In this document: positions 8,589-16,606 of the stretch, piece by piece
Layout: each line of letters begins with the position of its first letter
How positions within the stretch are numbered: position 1 is the first letter of the stretch
Source: Anaerolineae bacterium
GTDB taxonomy: Bacteria; Chloroflexota; Anaerolineae; Anaerolineales; UBA11579
Length of the DNA stretch: 35,102 nucleotides
Direction: 5' to 3'
Assembly (NCBI GenBank): GCA_004297445.1
Contig: SCUK01000066.1
Coordinates: 1 to 35,102 of the forward strand
Made by a program: the position numbers and the translations under genes
The notes under the pieces: model-generated
What the model was told of the DNA's origin: nothing
Seen by the model: only the letters and a program-made list of their open reading frames with translations
Database searches by the model: none

Positions 8589-11311
8589 ACTTCAACCTGC
8601 CCATCGATCCCGCTTCCTTCTGGGTCGGCTTTATCGCCGGCGGCCTGCTGGTGTTCTTCCTCCAGCAATTGCGGCCCATCCTGCGCCAGACTCGCCAGGC
8701 GCTCGGTGAACAGGTCGAGTCGGTCAAGGCTGGTCTGTCCACCAGCATTGAGACTCGCTTCCGGCAGGATGTACTGAAAATGATGCAGGGCAATCATCTT
8801 GCCGCGCCGCTGTTCTCTCTCGACGAAATCGCCCTGCCCGCCCGCCTGCTGGCCCCACCCGCGCCGGTGGTACCGGAGGGCGAAATCGCCATCGAAGATA
8901 TCCTGTCCCAAACGCTGCCTTACCTGCCGGACTGGCCGGAAGTGCCGGCCGCATTTGGCGCCATGATTCTCACCATGGAAGACGCCCTCAGCGGCGGCGC
9001 GGACGTCATGCTCGTCGGGCGGCCCGGCAGCGGCAAAACGGTGGCGCTCTCACGGCTGGCCCTGCGCACCGCCCGCAAGGATGAAACCCTGGGGCCAGAC
9101 GTCTCCAGTCGTGTGCCGGTGTACGTGCATGCTGCCGAGCTCAGCGTGCCGCCCAAGGACCGCAACAAACCACTGGACGTGTTCTACACCGCGCTGGCGG
9201 ACAAGGTCAGCACGATGGTGGAGACATCTCTGTCGCAATTCCTCGAAGCCATCTTCCAGAGAGGGCTGGTCCTGCTGCTGGTGGACGGGATGGACGAACT
9301 CTCGCCGACCGCGCAGACAAGCATTATTGAATTCCTCGTTGAAGTGAAAACGCGTTACCCGGGCAACCGCATGGTGGCGGCCGCTGCGCCGGAAGACCTG
9401 AGCGCTATGGAGCCCTTGGGGTTGCACACGGTGGCGATGGCCGCCTGGGGGCCGGGACAGGCACAATCCTTCCTGAACCGCTGGGCCGGATTGTGGCACG
9501 AACATGTTTTGAACGAACCCTGGGCCGCCAACCTGCCCCCCACCCCCGAACCGATGATTGTAAACGCCTGGCTGCTGGAAGGCAGCGACGTTTCCTCCCC
9601 GCTGGCGCTGACGCTGAAAGCCTGGGCGGCCTACGCCGGCGATGCCCGCGGCCCCAGTCTGGCTGATGCGCTGGATGCTTACGTGCGCCGCATGACGGCG
9701 GGCATCAACAACGCCCGCCCGGCCATGGAACAGCTGGCGGCGCAGATGACCCTCACGCTCAATCCGGTCATCGCCCGCAATGCGGCAGGGCGCTTTGTCT
9801 CCACGTTTGAAGACCCCACCGCCGTCGACCCTGAGCCTGTGGCGGCGGCTTCCACAACCTCCGCCGCGCCCGTCGAGGGCCTGGAGGACTTTGCGGACGA
9901 GCTGGATGCGCTGCTGGATTCTACGGAATTCGAAGACCAGATGGACGAAATAATAGACTCCGGCGACGCTGCCGAGACTTCCGGCGCAGCAGCCTTTACT
10001 ACCGACCCATTCATGGCGAGTGAAGAACTCGACCTGTTGCGCGAAGATACAAAACCAGAAAAGGGCCGGCGCGGCCGCAAGGGAGACGAAGTGTCCTCGC
10101 GCAATGTGCGCCGCATGCTGCCGGAACTGGTGCGCAGCCTCATCCTCACCTACCGCCCCGGCTCGCGCATTTCGTTCACCCACCCGTTGGTGGCCGGCTA
10201 TCTGGCCGGACGCGGGCTGGCCAGCCGCGGCGGCGCGGTGCAGTTGCTGCCCCAGCCGCCCTGGGCCGGGCGCAGCCTGGCGCTCGAATTCCTGGCCTCC
10301 GGCGGGGACGTCTCGCCGCTGATGAACGCGTTGCTCGATGATGAAGACCCGCTGATGCGCCGCACGCTGATTGCCGCGCTGTGGCCACGCCATGCCGCGT
10401 CCAACGCTGGCTGGCGCGCCAACCTGTTGCGCACGATGGCCGGACTGCTCCAGCGCGAAGATTTCGCGCTTGGCCTGCGCCTACGGCTGACGGCTGCCCT
10501 GGCATTTTCCGGTGAAAAAAGCATCGGCATGCTGTTCAAACAGATGCTCGGCGCGCCGTCCACCTCGGTGCGCTTCCTGGGCGCGCTGGGCAGCGGCCTC
10601 ACCAAGAACAGCAAGGCCGTCGATTCACTGGCCCAATTGCTCTACGATCCTTCGCCGCAGATGGTACGCGCCGCGGCGCTGGCGCTGGTTGCCATTGGCA
10701 CCGACCCGGCGTTGGAAGCTGTGACCAGCGCCCTTCTGCAGGGCGACGAGACCCTGCGCAAGGCCGCTGCCGAAGCGCTGGCCAACGATGCCAACGAGGG
10801 CTACGCCGTGCTGCGGGATGGCGCCACCGTTGACGACCTGGCCGTGCGCCGGGCGGTGGTGTTCGGACTGGCACGTTTGCGCCGCCAGGCGTGGGCCAAA
10901 GAACTGCTCGAAACCATCCAGGTTGAAGACGGCCAATGGGTGGTGCGCAATGCCGCCCAACAGGGACTGGAAATGATGGCCCAGTTCCGCCTGCGCGTGC
11001 CTACCCCCCAACCGCCGCTGCATGAGACCGGCTGGCTGATTTCCTTTGCCAGCCAGCACGGCATGGGCGTGACCGAAAAGTCCGCCTGGGAGGTGGTCGG
11101 CCTGGCGCTGCGCGAGGGAAGTGAAGAGCAGAAACTGGCAGCCATGGACCTGTTGCGCCAGCACCCCAATGCGGCCCGCAACGGCCTGAAAGACCTGTAC
11201 ACCACCTATTACGGCCCCGAAGGGGAGATGCGCGAAGCCGCCTATTGGACGCTGTGGCAGGTAGGCGCGGCGGGCGTCGACCTCCCCAGCCGCCAGCAAT
11301 TCGGGTTCTAA
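8585..11311 (+). CDS. Membrane-anchored NACHT-type ATPase with HEAT repeats
   Basis: This 908-residue protein has a single N-terminal transmembrane helix (about residues 9-26, 'ASFWVGFIAGGLLVFFL'), a helical stalk, then a P-loop NTPase. The Walker A is GRPGSGKT at residues 145-152 and the Walker B is LLLVDGMDEL ending near residue 238; the extra acidic residue after the Walker B Asp is the NACHT/STAND hallmark. A low-complexity acidic linker (about 409-500) interrupts the helical region. 'FTHPLVAGYLAGRG' (about 530) resembles the end of NACHT-associated helical domains. HEAT-like repeats fill roughly 560-800. STAND ATPases are signalling switches that oligomerise on ligand binding. No effector domain (nuclease, TIR, protease) is seen. 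The start at 8585 overlaps the upstream stop; the frame continues back to 8480 inside the zinc-ribbon gene and is rejected. Confidence 0.75.
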   Translation: MNFNLPIDPASFWVGFIAGGLLVFFLQQLRPILRQTRQALGEQVESVKAGLSTSIETRFRQDVLKMMQGNHLAAPLFSLDEIALPARLLAPPAPVVPEGEIAIEDILSQTLPYLPDWPEVPAAFGAMILTMEDALSGGADVMLVGRPGSGKTVALSRLALRTARKDETLGPDVSSRVPVYVHAAELSVPPKDRNKPLDVFYTALADKVSTMVETSLSQFLEAIFQRGLVLLLVDGMDELSPTAQTSIIEFLVEVKTRYPGNRMVAAAAPEDLSAMEPLGLHTVAMAAWGPGQAQSFLNRWAGLWHEHVLNEPWAANLPPTPEPMIVNAWLLEGSDVSSPLALTLKAWAAYAGDARGPSLADALDAYVRRMTAGINNARPAMEQLAAQMTLTLNPVIARNAAGRFVSTFEDPTAVDPEPVAAASTTSAAPVEGLEDFADELDALLDSTEFEDQMDEIIDSGDAAETSGAAAFTTDPFMASEELDLLREDTKPEKGRRGRKGDEVSSRNVRRMLPELVRSLILTYRPGSRISFTHPLVAGYLAGRGLASRGGAVQLLPQPPWAGRSLALEFLASGGDVSPLMNALLDDEDPLMRRTLIAALWPRHAASNAGWRANLLRTMAGLLQREDFALGLRLRLTAALAFSGEKSIGMLFKQMLGAPSTSVRFLGALGSGLTKNSKAVDSLAQLLYDPSPQMVRAAALALVAIGTDPALEAVTSALLQGDETLRKAAAEALANDANEGYAVLRDGATVDDLAVRRAVVFGLARLRRQAWAKELLETIQVEDGQWVVRNAAQQGLEMMAQFRLRVPTPQPPLHETGWLISFASQHGMGVTEKSAWEVVGLALREGSEEQKLAAMDLLRQHPNAARNGLKDLYTTYYGPEGEMREAAYWTLWQVGAAGVDLPSRQQFGF

Positions 11312-11325
11312 GAAAGAAGCAGGAC

Positions 11326-11724
11326 ATGGGGAAACAGCAAGGAATGATTCTGGTTTGCCCATATTGCACTCATCAAATTCAACTCAAACAACCTTATCCC
11401 TATCATGCTGGGTTTGGCAATCAAGGATTCCTGTACTGCAATACGTGCTCTAATGTTATGGTCTTCAGTTCCTACAATAGGAACTACTTACAGGTGGCAG
11501 GCGATAGGCACCCCTGGGCATTGAGCCAACGGGAAAAACTCAGTGTGCAACGAAGCATTTCTCGATGCCCTTGTGGGGGAAAGTTTCTTTTCTCCTCAAA
11601 ACCGCGTTGTCCGGCCTGCAATAAAGACATTTCATCTGTTCTACCAGGCGAAAACTATTTTGTAATAATAGGAAGAATGATTGATGGAGACAAAGATGAC
11701 TCTGCCTGGAAACCTTCATCCTAA
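11326..11724 (+). CDS. Small protein with two zinc-ribbon motifs, unknown function
   Basis: This 132-residue protein has Cys pairs 'CPYC' and 'YCNTC' in the N-terminal half and 'CPCGGKF' and 'CPACNKD' in the C-terminal half, so two metal-binding ribbons are likely. The rest is not recognised. It lies 14 bases after the NACHT gene, and its codons are clearly more AT-rich than those of its neighbours, hinting at separate acquisition. The ATG at 11326 is used; a second ATG at 11344 is possible (MILVCPYC). An ORF extension to 11245 overlaps the NACHT gene and is rejected. The MITE-like element follows 7 bases after the stop. Confidence 0.6.
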   Translation: MGKQQGMILVCPYCTHQIQLKQPYPYHAGFGNQGFLYCNTCSNVMVFSSYNRNYLQVAGDRHPWALSQREKLSVQRSISRCPCGGKFLFSSKPRCPACNKDISSVLPGENYFVIIGRMIDGDKDDSAWKPSS

Positions 11725-11731
11725 AGGGACA

Positions 11732-11916
11732 TTGTCATTCTGAGCGGTGCGAAGAACCTCGCGAAGGAATTGCTCGCAGGCAAGGGTGACACCGCCGGAC
11801 ATGCGTCTTGTCCGTCGAATCATGGATTGCAGTTGAGGAAATGGGTCGCGAGATTCTTCGTCGCGGAGTGGGCGGAATGAAGGCGGGTGATGGTTACCGT
11901 TCCCTCAGAATGACAA
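11732..11916. mobile_element. MITE-like palindromic intergenic element, 185 bp
   Basis: The ends are perfect 13-base inverted repeats: TTGTCATTCTGAG at 11732-11744 and CTCAGAATGACAA at 11904-11916. Inside them a second inverted pair occurs: GCGAAGAACCTCGCGA near 11750 and TCGCGAGATTCTTCG near 11846. There is no coding frame of note. Terminal repeats of the type 'TCATTCTGAGCG..GCGAAGAATCTCGC' are common intergenic repeats in many bacterial genomes. It lies in the gap between two convergent genes. A shorter relative is at 27371-27416. Confidence 0.65.
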
Positions 11917-11930
11917 CTTAACAGGCAACA

Positions 11931-11958
11931 AAAACGCCCCGGACTACCGGGGCGTTTT
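11931..11958 (-). terminator. Rho-independent terminator, usable on both strands
   Basis: A perfect 12-base stem, AAAACGCCCCGG (11931-11942) with CCGGGGCGTTTT (11947-11958), and a 4-base loop. On the minus strand it follows the DUF167 stop at 11975 and runs into T-rich sequence, ending the pgeF-yggS-yggT-DUF167 operon. On the plus strand it can also end the zinc-ribbon transcript. Confidence 0.85.
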
Positions 11959-11974
11959 GAATTCACAAAGAATG

Positions 11975-12283
11975 CTAGGCCAAGTGCTCGAGGATTTTCT
12001 GGTGCACTTCCTCGCTGTCCATGTCCAGGATGGAAATCAGCTTATCCCGGCCGTTGGAACCCGCCACTATTTCCAGTTTGCTCTTGGGCACACCCAGCAC
12101 ATCCGCCAGAAAGACAATCAACTCTTCGTTGGCCTTGCCCTCCACGGGCGGCGCGGTCAAGCGAATCTTCACCGTGCTGTCGCTCAGGATTTCAACGATT
12201 TCATTGCGGCTAGCGCGCGGCGTTACCCGCACCGGCAACGCAGACCCCTTGCGCCCATCTTTGAAGCGATTCTTGTCAGCCAT
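11975..12283 (-). CDS. DUF167 / YggU-family protein
   Basis: This 102-residue protein has the family features: 'LPVRVTPRASRNEI' near residue 14, 'VKIRLTAPPVEGKANEELI' in the centre, then 'VLGVPKSKLEIVAGSNGRDKLI'. YggU proteins are small, conserved and of unknown biochemical role; they commonly sit next to yggT. Start: the ATG at 12283 follows a GAGGAG ribosome-binding site 7 bases away. It is the last gene of the operon, with a strong terminator just after it. Confidence 0.88.
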   Translation of the reverse strand: MADKNRFKDGRKGSALPVRVTPRASRNEIVEILSDSTVKIRLTAPPVEGKANEELIVFLADVLGVPKSKLEIVAGSNGRDKLISILDMDSEEVHQKILEHLA

Positions 12284-12299
12284 GTTCGCACTCCTCGAA

Positions 12300-12560
12300 T
12301 CAGAGCCTCAACAGCACGTTAATCAACAGACTTCCCAGCAACTGCACTCCAAGGATGAAGACCAGCGGGCTCAGGTCAATCATACCCGTTTGTGGCATAA
12401 ACCGGCGCACGGGGGCCAGTAACGGTTCCACAATGCGGTCCATCGTCTGCCGTACTGGGTGAAACGGCGCCATGAAAAAGGACAGCAATGAGTCGATGAT
12501 GACCAGCCAGACCAGTACCTGAACCGTCACCTGAATAAATCGGGCAATAAAGAACACCAT
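12300..12560 (-). CDS. yggT: YggT / YlmG-family membrane protein
   Basis: This 86-residue protein has two transmembrane helices (about residues 2-28 and 65-84) separated by the family motif 'DPIVRPF'-like region, here 'RIVEPLLAPVRRFMPQTGMI'. YlmG/YggT proteins are linked to cell division and, in plastids, to nucleoid and cytochrome functions. The neighbours pgeF (ylmD) and yggS (ylmE) reproduce the ylmDE-G order of Gram-positive division clusters. A TATACT sequence lies 8 bases before the ATG, so a secondary leaderless start is possible inside the operon. Confidence 0.85.
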   Translation of the reverse strand: MVFFIARFIQVTVQVLVWLVIIDSLLSFFMAPFHPVRQTMDRIVEPLLAPVRRFMPQTGMIDLSPLVFILGVQLLGSLLINVLLRL

Positions 12561-12576
12561 ACATTAAAAGTATAAC

Positions 12577-13299
12577 CTATTCGCCATCGGAGGGGCCGAG
12601 GATGGCGGTGCCAACCCGCACTAGCGTCGCGCCTTCCAGAACCGCGGCTTCGTAATCGCCGGACATGCCCATGCTGAGGTCCGGCCAGCCCGCCGCAGGC
12701 AGGTGTTGGCGCAGGAAATCCCGCAGGGCACGCAACCGGGCGAAGACTGGCCGGGCGGCCATCGGGTCATCGCTGTACGCGGCCATGGTCATCAGGCCTC
12801 GCACCGCCAGACCGGATGTCGCAACCACCTCTTCAAACTCCGGCAACAGCTTGGGCCAGGCGGATGGGTCGGCGGCGCGCCAGCCCCCTTTGGTGGATTC
12901 GCCGCTCACATTGCATTGCAGCAACACAGGCAGGCTTGCACCGGGCGTCAGCGCCTCCGCCAGCCGGTGAGCGAGCTGTAGGCGGTCCAGTGAATGCAGG
13001 AAGTTAAAGTGCCGGGCGACCGGCGCCGCCTTGCGGCTTTGCACCGGTCCAATTAAGTGCCATTGTACATCGGTGAGGTCGGGCAACTGCATTGCTCTTT
13101 CATTGCCCTTTTCCGGGCGGCTCTCGCCGAAGTGACGCACGCCAAGCTCATACAAGGCACGGACGGCTTGCGGCGAGTGGCCCTTGGTCACCACCACCAG
13201 CGTGATATCCGCCGGGTCCCGGCCCGCCTGCCGCGCCGCGGCCCTGATATTCGTCTGCACGGCCTCCAGATTGTCCTGTACTTGAGTAGGAGATAGCAC
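12577..13299 (-). CDS. yggS: Pyridoxal-phosphate homeostasis protein, YggS/YlmE family
   Basis: This 240-residue protein has the PLP-binding barrel of the YggS/PLPBP family. The lysine that binds PLP sits in 'ITLVVVTKGHSPQAV' (about residues 32-46; the family usually has 'AVSKTKP'). Other conserved parts are 'HFGESRPEKGNER' (family 'FGENYVQE'), 'WHLIGPVQSRKA' (family 'WHFIGHLQSNK') and the C-terminal 'LSMGMSGDYEAAV'. Members keep free PLP levels in balance. It begins with GTG at 13299, just after the pgeF stop, with a G-rich stretch as ribosome-binding site. Confidence 0.92.
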   Translation of the reverse strand: MLSPTQVQDNLEAVQTNIRAAARQAGRDPADITLVVVTKGHSPQAVRALYELGVRHFGESRPEKGNERAMQLPDLTDVQWHLIGPVQSRKAAPVARHFNFLHSLDRLQLAHRLAEALTPGASLPVLLQCNVSGESTKGGWRAADPSAWPKLLPEFEEVVATSGLAVRGLMTMAAYSDDPMAARPVFARLRALRDFLRQHLPAAGWPDLSMGMSGDYEAAVLEGATLVRVGTAILGPSDGE

Positions 13300-13302
13300 C
13301 GC

Positions 13303-14094
13303 TCAACCCCCGTTGAGGGCCAGCAACACGCCAAAGCGCCCGGCTTTGCCCTGCTGCCCGCGGTGGCTGAACCAATCCTCCGGGTGGCTGGCCGTACACA
13401 GGCCGCACACCTCCACCTGCCCTACCCCGGCCTGTTCCAGCATCAGGCGGTTGGCGGCCCACAGGTCAAAGTGAATCCGATCCCCAAACGCCGGGAGCAA
13501 GGCCGCGGCGTCCACGCCAAAGGCGGCCTGCACCTGCGCCGCCACCTCCGGCCCCACCTCATAGCGCTCAGCGCTGATGGACGGGCCGATGGCGGCATGA
13601 ATGTCTGCCGGGCGTGAACCGTAGCGCGACTGCATGGCGGAAACAGCTTTGGCCGCCACACCCTTCAGCGTGCCCTGCCAGCCGGCATGCGCCAGCCCGA
13701 TGGCGCGGCATACCGGGTCCACCAGCAGGATGGGCACACAATCGGCGTAGCGCATGAACAGCGTCACATCTGAGTTGTCGGTCAGGATGATATCGGCCTT
13801 CCGGGGGGATTCTTCTTCCGGCGAGCGGGGGTGGTCATACACCAGCACATCGGCGCCATGCACCAGCCACGAGTCGGACAGGCTCTCCAGCGGCCGCCCG
13901 GCCGTGCGGAAGGCGATGCGCCGGTTTTCCGCCACGTTGGCTTCGGCGTCCCCCACGGTCAGCCCCATGTTCAGCGATGCCCAGTCGCCGGGGCTGACGC
14001 CACCGGCGCGGGTGAAGGCCATCTGGGTGACCGGCAAATCGGCGAAACTTTCAAACGTGTAGTAACGGACCGTATCCGGCTGGTGAAAGGGCAT
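13303..14094 (-). CDS. pgeF: PgeF/YfiH/YlmD family: peptidoglycan editing factor, laccase-domain protein
   Basis: This 263-residue protein shows the whole YfiH pattern: 'FTRAGGVSPGDWASLNMG' near the start, 'HGADVLVYD', 'DCVPILLVDP', 'LAHAGWQGTLKGV' and 'YEVGPEVA'. The zinc-type ligands of the family (His in 'LVHGAD', Cys in 'DCVP', His in 'AHAGW') are present. Members act as purine nucleosidases and as an editing factor that removes L-Ser from peptidoglycan precursors. It opens the ylmD-ylmE-ylmG-like run and lies 4 bases after the DUF2085 fusion gene, so it is probably co-transcribed with it. Confidence 0.92.
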   Translation of the reverse strand: MPFHQPDTVRYYTFESFADLPVTQMAFTRAGGVSPGDWASLNMGLTVGDAEANVAENRRIAFRTAGRPLESLSDSWLVHGADVLVYDHPRSPEEESPRKADIILTDNSDVTLFMRYADCVPILLVDPVCRAIGLAHAGWQGTLKGVAAKAVSAMQSRYGSRPADIHAAIGPSISAERYEVGPEVAAQVQAAFGVDAAALLPAFGDRIHFDLWAANRLMLEQAGVGQVEVCGLCTASHPEDWFSHRGQQGKAGRFGVLLALNGG

Positions 14095-14098
14095 TCGC

Positions 14099-15097
14099 TT
14101 ACTTGGGGTCGCTCACTGAGCCGGTGAGCCGGGCGATTTTGGTCGCCAGCATCAGGCGGGTTTCAGCCATCGTCTCGCCCACCACGGGGAAGCCAAACCA
14201 GGCAGTGGTGAAACCGAAAATGGCTCCGGTGAGGGTACGCAGGAAGGGTGTGCTCTCGCGGTACACCCAGAACGGCCAACCGGGAATCTGGCTGAGCAAC
14301 TGGCTGAAGCCGTCAATCCCAATCGGCCCCATGCCAATCAAAATCCACAGCCACCACGGCAACGCCGGGATGCGTTTTTTGGTAGCGGCGTAAATCAGGC
14401 CAAACGCCAGCATCGCCGCGTAGATGGCCACGTCACGCTGGCAGTAGCCGACTTTGTAGCCCACCTGCTCATTGCCGATAAAACCGCGGGCGGCGAGCAG
14501 ATCGTCTTCGTTCAAGCCGCTGACCTCGCCAAAGGTCGCCAGCCCGTCCACGTTGGCGGCGGCGCGCGGGTAGGCCGGTTGTTCGCCAAAGAGGAACCAC
14601 GAACGGAATGCCAACTGGTGGCAGGTGAACGAGTACACGCCATAGATGGGGCGCGCCAACCCCGGCAGGCCGGCATTCATCAGCACCGGCGCAAGGAACG
14701 GCAGGCCGACATACAGGAACACCACCAGGTTGAGTGACAACAGCCAGCGGTTGGAAATCCACCAGGAAATGCGGTCACCGCGGCTGAGGACATTGGCGCG
14801 TGCCCGGCGCTTCGCCTGTTGCGGCGTCAGGTCTTCGGCCAGCCGCTGGGCGCGATCGCGCGCAGCGCCCAGCGTGGCGCGCAACTTCTGGCGGTCAAAC
14901 GGCGGCTCCAGCACATACGAGCCGGTTTCAAGTACCGGCACGCGCGCGCCGTACTTGGCTTTGAGGTCAGCCTGCCGGTCAACATCCACAATAACCAGTT
15001 CATGCGGAATTTCAGACTGTAGAGCCTTCAAGTCTTCTTTGGCTGTATCGCACAGGGAACAGTCCTGGCGGGTAAACAGGGTCACGCGGAATGTCAT
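14099..15097 (-). CDS. Fusion of a glutaredoxin-like (DUF836) domain and a DUF2085 membrane domain
   Basis: This 332-residue protein has residues 1-80 forming a glutaredoxin-like fold with 'LFTRQDCSLCDTAKEDL' (CxxC at about 12-15), 'VDVDRQADLKAKYGARVPVL' and the cis-Pro region 'ARVPVLE'. After a short linker come several transmembrane helices with the DUF2085 motif 'YSFTCHQLAFRSWFLFG'. The membrane domain is of unknown function; its conserved Cys-His suggests a metal or redox centre. The frame extends to 15151, but MTFRVTLFTRQDCS at 15097 is the natural domain start, with GGAG upstream. The fusion suggests that the thiol domain serves the membrane part. Confidence 0.82.
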   Translation of the reverse strand: MTFRVTLFTRQDCSLCDTAKEDLKALQSEIPHELVIVDVDRQADLKAKYGARVPVLETGSYVLEPPFDRQKLRATLGAARDRAQRLAEDLTPQQAKRRARANVLSRGDRISWWISNRWLLSLNLVVFLYVGLPFLAPVLMNAGLPGLARPIYGVYSFTCHQLAFRSWFLFGEQPAYPRAAANVDGLATFGEVSGLNEDDLLAARGFIGNEQVGYKVGYCQRDVAIYAAMLAFGLIYAATKKRIPALPWWLWILIGMGPIGIDGFSQLLSQIPGWPFWVYRESTPFLRTLTGAIFGFTTAWFGFPVVGETMAETRLMLATKIARLTGSVSDPK

Positions 15098-15130
15098 CGC
15101 GGCAGGTCTCCGGGAAGTGGGATAGATGAC

Positions 15131-15136
15131 ATTATA
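15131..15136 (-). promoter_or_regulatory. -10 box for the DUF2085 fusion-pgeF-yggS-yggT-DUF167 operon
   Basis: TATAAT (6/6) on the minus strand, 33 bases before the ATG at 15097, giving a short leader that contains GGAG. The -35 region is weak. Confidence 0.5.
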
Positions 15137-15154
15137 GCAAGGTACGGGCAAAGT

Positions 15155-15664
15155 CTAAGGCGTGGGCAAACCCAAATCAGCCAGATAGCCGGCCAGGTCA
15201 TCTTCCAATAGTTCGCCGATGTGAATGGCGTGGATAACGCCTTCGCTGTCGATGAAGAACGTGGTCGGGTAACCGCGCACCCGGTAAGCGAAGTTCACTT
15301 CGGCGTCCTCATCCAACAGCAACGGCAGGTTCCGAATACCAAAGCGTTCTGCGAACTGCGAGACGACGATCGCGGTTTCATCAAAGTCCACCGCCAGCAC
15401 CGCCAGCTCATCCCCATACGCCGCAGCGGTGGCATCCAGCAACGGCATCTCGCGCACGCACGGCCCGCACCACGTGGCCCAGAAGTTCAACACGACCGGC
15501 GTACCGAGCCGGTCGCGTAGCGTGTAGACCTCTCCTTCAGGAGTCTCCAACGAGAAATTCGGGGCGGCATTGCCAACCACCGGCTCTGGCGGCAGGTCAG
15601 CCACCGAACAGGCGGTTAAGAGGACAGCCAGCGATAGAAAGAGGAATCGGGAGGCGCGGGTCAC
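15155..15664 (-). CDS. TlpA/ResA-like thioredoxin-fold lipoprotein
   Basis: This 169-residue protein starts with a lipoprotein signal (hydrophobic segment, lipobox LTAC, Cys19), so it should be anchored outside the cytoplasmic membrane. The thioredoxin domain has 'NFWATWCGPCVREMPLL' with the CGPC active site and the cis-Pro segment 'VRGYPTTFFIDSEG'. TlpA/ResA proteins reduce disulphides outside the membrane, for example in cytochrome c maturation. It starts with GTG at 15664 and overlaps the ccdA stop by 4 bases. The CcdA neighbour is the expected electron donor. Confidence 0.9.
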   Translation of the reverse strand: MTRASRFLFLSLAVLLTACSVADLPPEPVVGNAAPNFSLETPEGEVYTLRDRLGTPVVLNFWATWCGPCVREMPLLDATAAAYGDELAVLAVDFDETAIVVSQFAERFGIRNLPLLLDEDAEVNFAYRVRGYPTTFFIDSEGVIHAIHIGELLEDDLAGYLADLGLPTP

Positions 15665-16578
15665 GACAACAATGGCAGCAGGAAGTTCAACGCGCCAAGC
15701 AGGTAAAGCAACACCAGCACGATGAGCGATGCGCCCGAGCCGATGAACCAGTAATCCACGAAGGGCTTGCCCTGGCGGCGGGCGATGAACCCCGGCACCA
15801 GCCCGAATAGCAGCGCGGCCAGCAAACCAGCCAGCAGCAGCCGCCCCACCTGCAATTCAGCCATCTGGCCCTCAAAGAAGGCGGTGGTGGCAATCAGTTG
15901 GAAGCGGCCGAAGAACAGCATCACGCCCAGCACTACCAGCAGCGCGCCCATCGCCAGTTCGGCGTAGTGCATCACCTTGCCGTAACGGCGCAACACGGAG
16001 GTCACCCAACCGATCTGGGTGGCAGCCAGCAGGAATGGGATGGCGAGGCCGGCGGAATACGCCGCCAGCAGGCGCGCCCCCTCCACGAACGAGCCGCCGT
16101 TAATAGAAAAGGTGAGGATGGCGCCCAGCACCGGCCCCACGCACGGCGCCCAGCCTGCCGAGAAGAACACGCCCATCAGCGCCGAGGCCAGGTAGCCATA
16201 GCGCTGCCGGTTGGGCTGTTCCTGGACGCGCACATCATAATTCAGGAACGGGATATTGATGACCTTGAGCATGTGCAGGCCGAAGATAACCACCACGATC
16301 CCGCCGACCTGGGTGAGAATGGTGGAGAAGTCGCGCAGCACGCGACCCAGCGCGCCAGACAGTGCCCCCAGTATGATGAAGACCACGCTGAAACCGATGA
16401 CGAAAGCCACGCCGTGCGAAAAGGTAAGCAAACTGCCGCGGCCTTCCTTGACGCCGGTAGCGCCCGCCGAGCGCCCGCTCAGGTAACCGATATACGCCGG
16501 CACCAGCGCGAACACACATGGCGACAGGAAGGAAGCCAGTCCGGCAAAAAAAGCAAGTCCGAGGGAGGGATTCTGCAT
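15661..16578 (-). CDS. ccdA: CcdA-type thiol-disulphide electron transporter
   Basis: This 305-residue membrane protein has about six to seven helices. The two conserved cysteines are in 'FLSPCVFALVPAYIGYLSG' (start) and 'GWAPCVGPVLGAILTF' (middle), the pair that carries electrons across the membrane in CcdA/DsbD. It passes reducing equivalents from cytoplasmic thioredoxin to outside redoxins such as the coupled TlpA-like lipoprotein. The frame is open to 16638, but the ATG at 16578 (MQNPSLGLAFFAGL) has an AAGGAAA ribosome-binding site 8 bases upstream. Confidence 0.92.
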   Translation of the reverse strand: MQNPSLGLAFFAGLASFLSPCVFALVPAYIGYLSGRSAGATGVKEGRGSLLTFSHGVAFVIGFSVVFIILGALSGALGRVLRDFSTILTQVGGIVVVIFGLHMLKVINIPFLNYDVRVQEQPNRQRYGYLASALMGVFFSAGWAPCVGPVLGAILTFSINGGSFVEGARLLAAYSAGLAIPFLLAATQIGWVTSVLRRYGKVMHYAELAMGALLVVLGVMLFFGRFQLIATTAFFEGQMAELQVGRLLLAGLLAALLFGLVPGFIARRQGKPFVDYWFIGSGASLIVLVLLYLLGALNFLLPLLS

Positions 16579-16606
16579 TGTGGGTTTCCTTGGATAATCT
16601 CGATGC

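Noticed and set aside
9050..10393. A 447-codon minus-strand frame opposite the NACHT gene
   Set aside because: Low-complexity His/Gln/Arg-rich translation with no domain; an antisense shadow.
8585..11311. Calling the NACHT protein an antiphage (Avs-like) defence gene
   Set aside because: No effector domain, normal base composition and a house-keeping type partner; defence is only one possibility.
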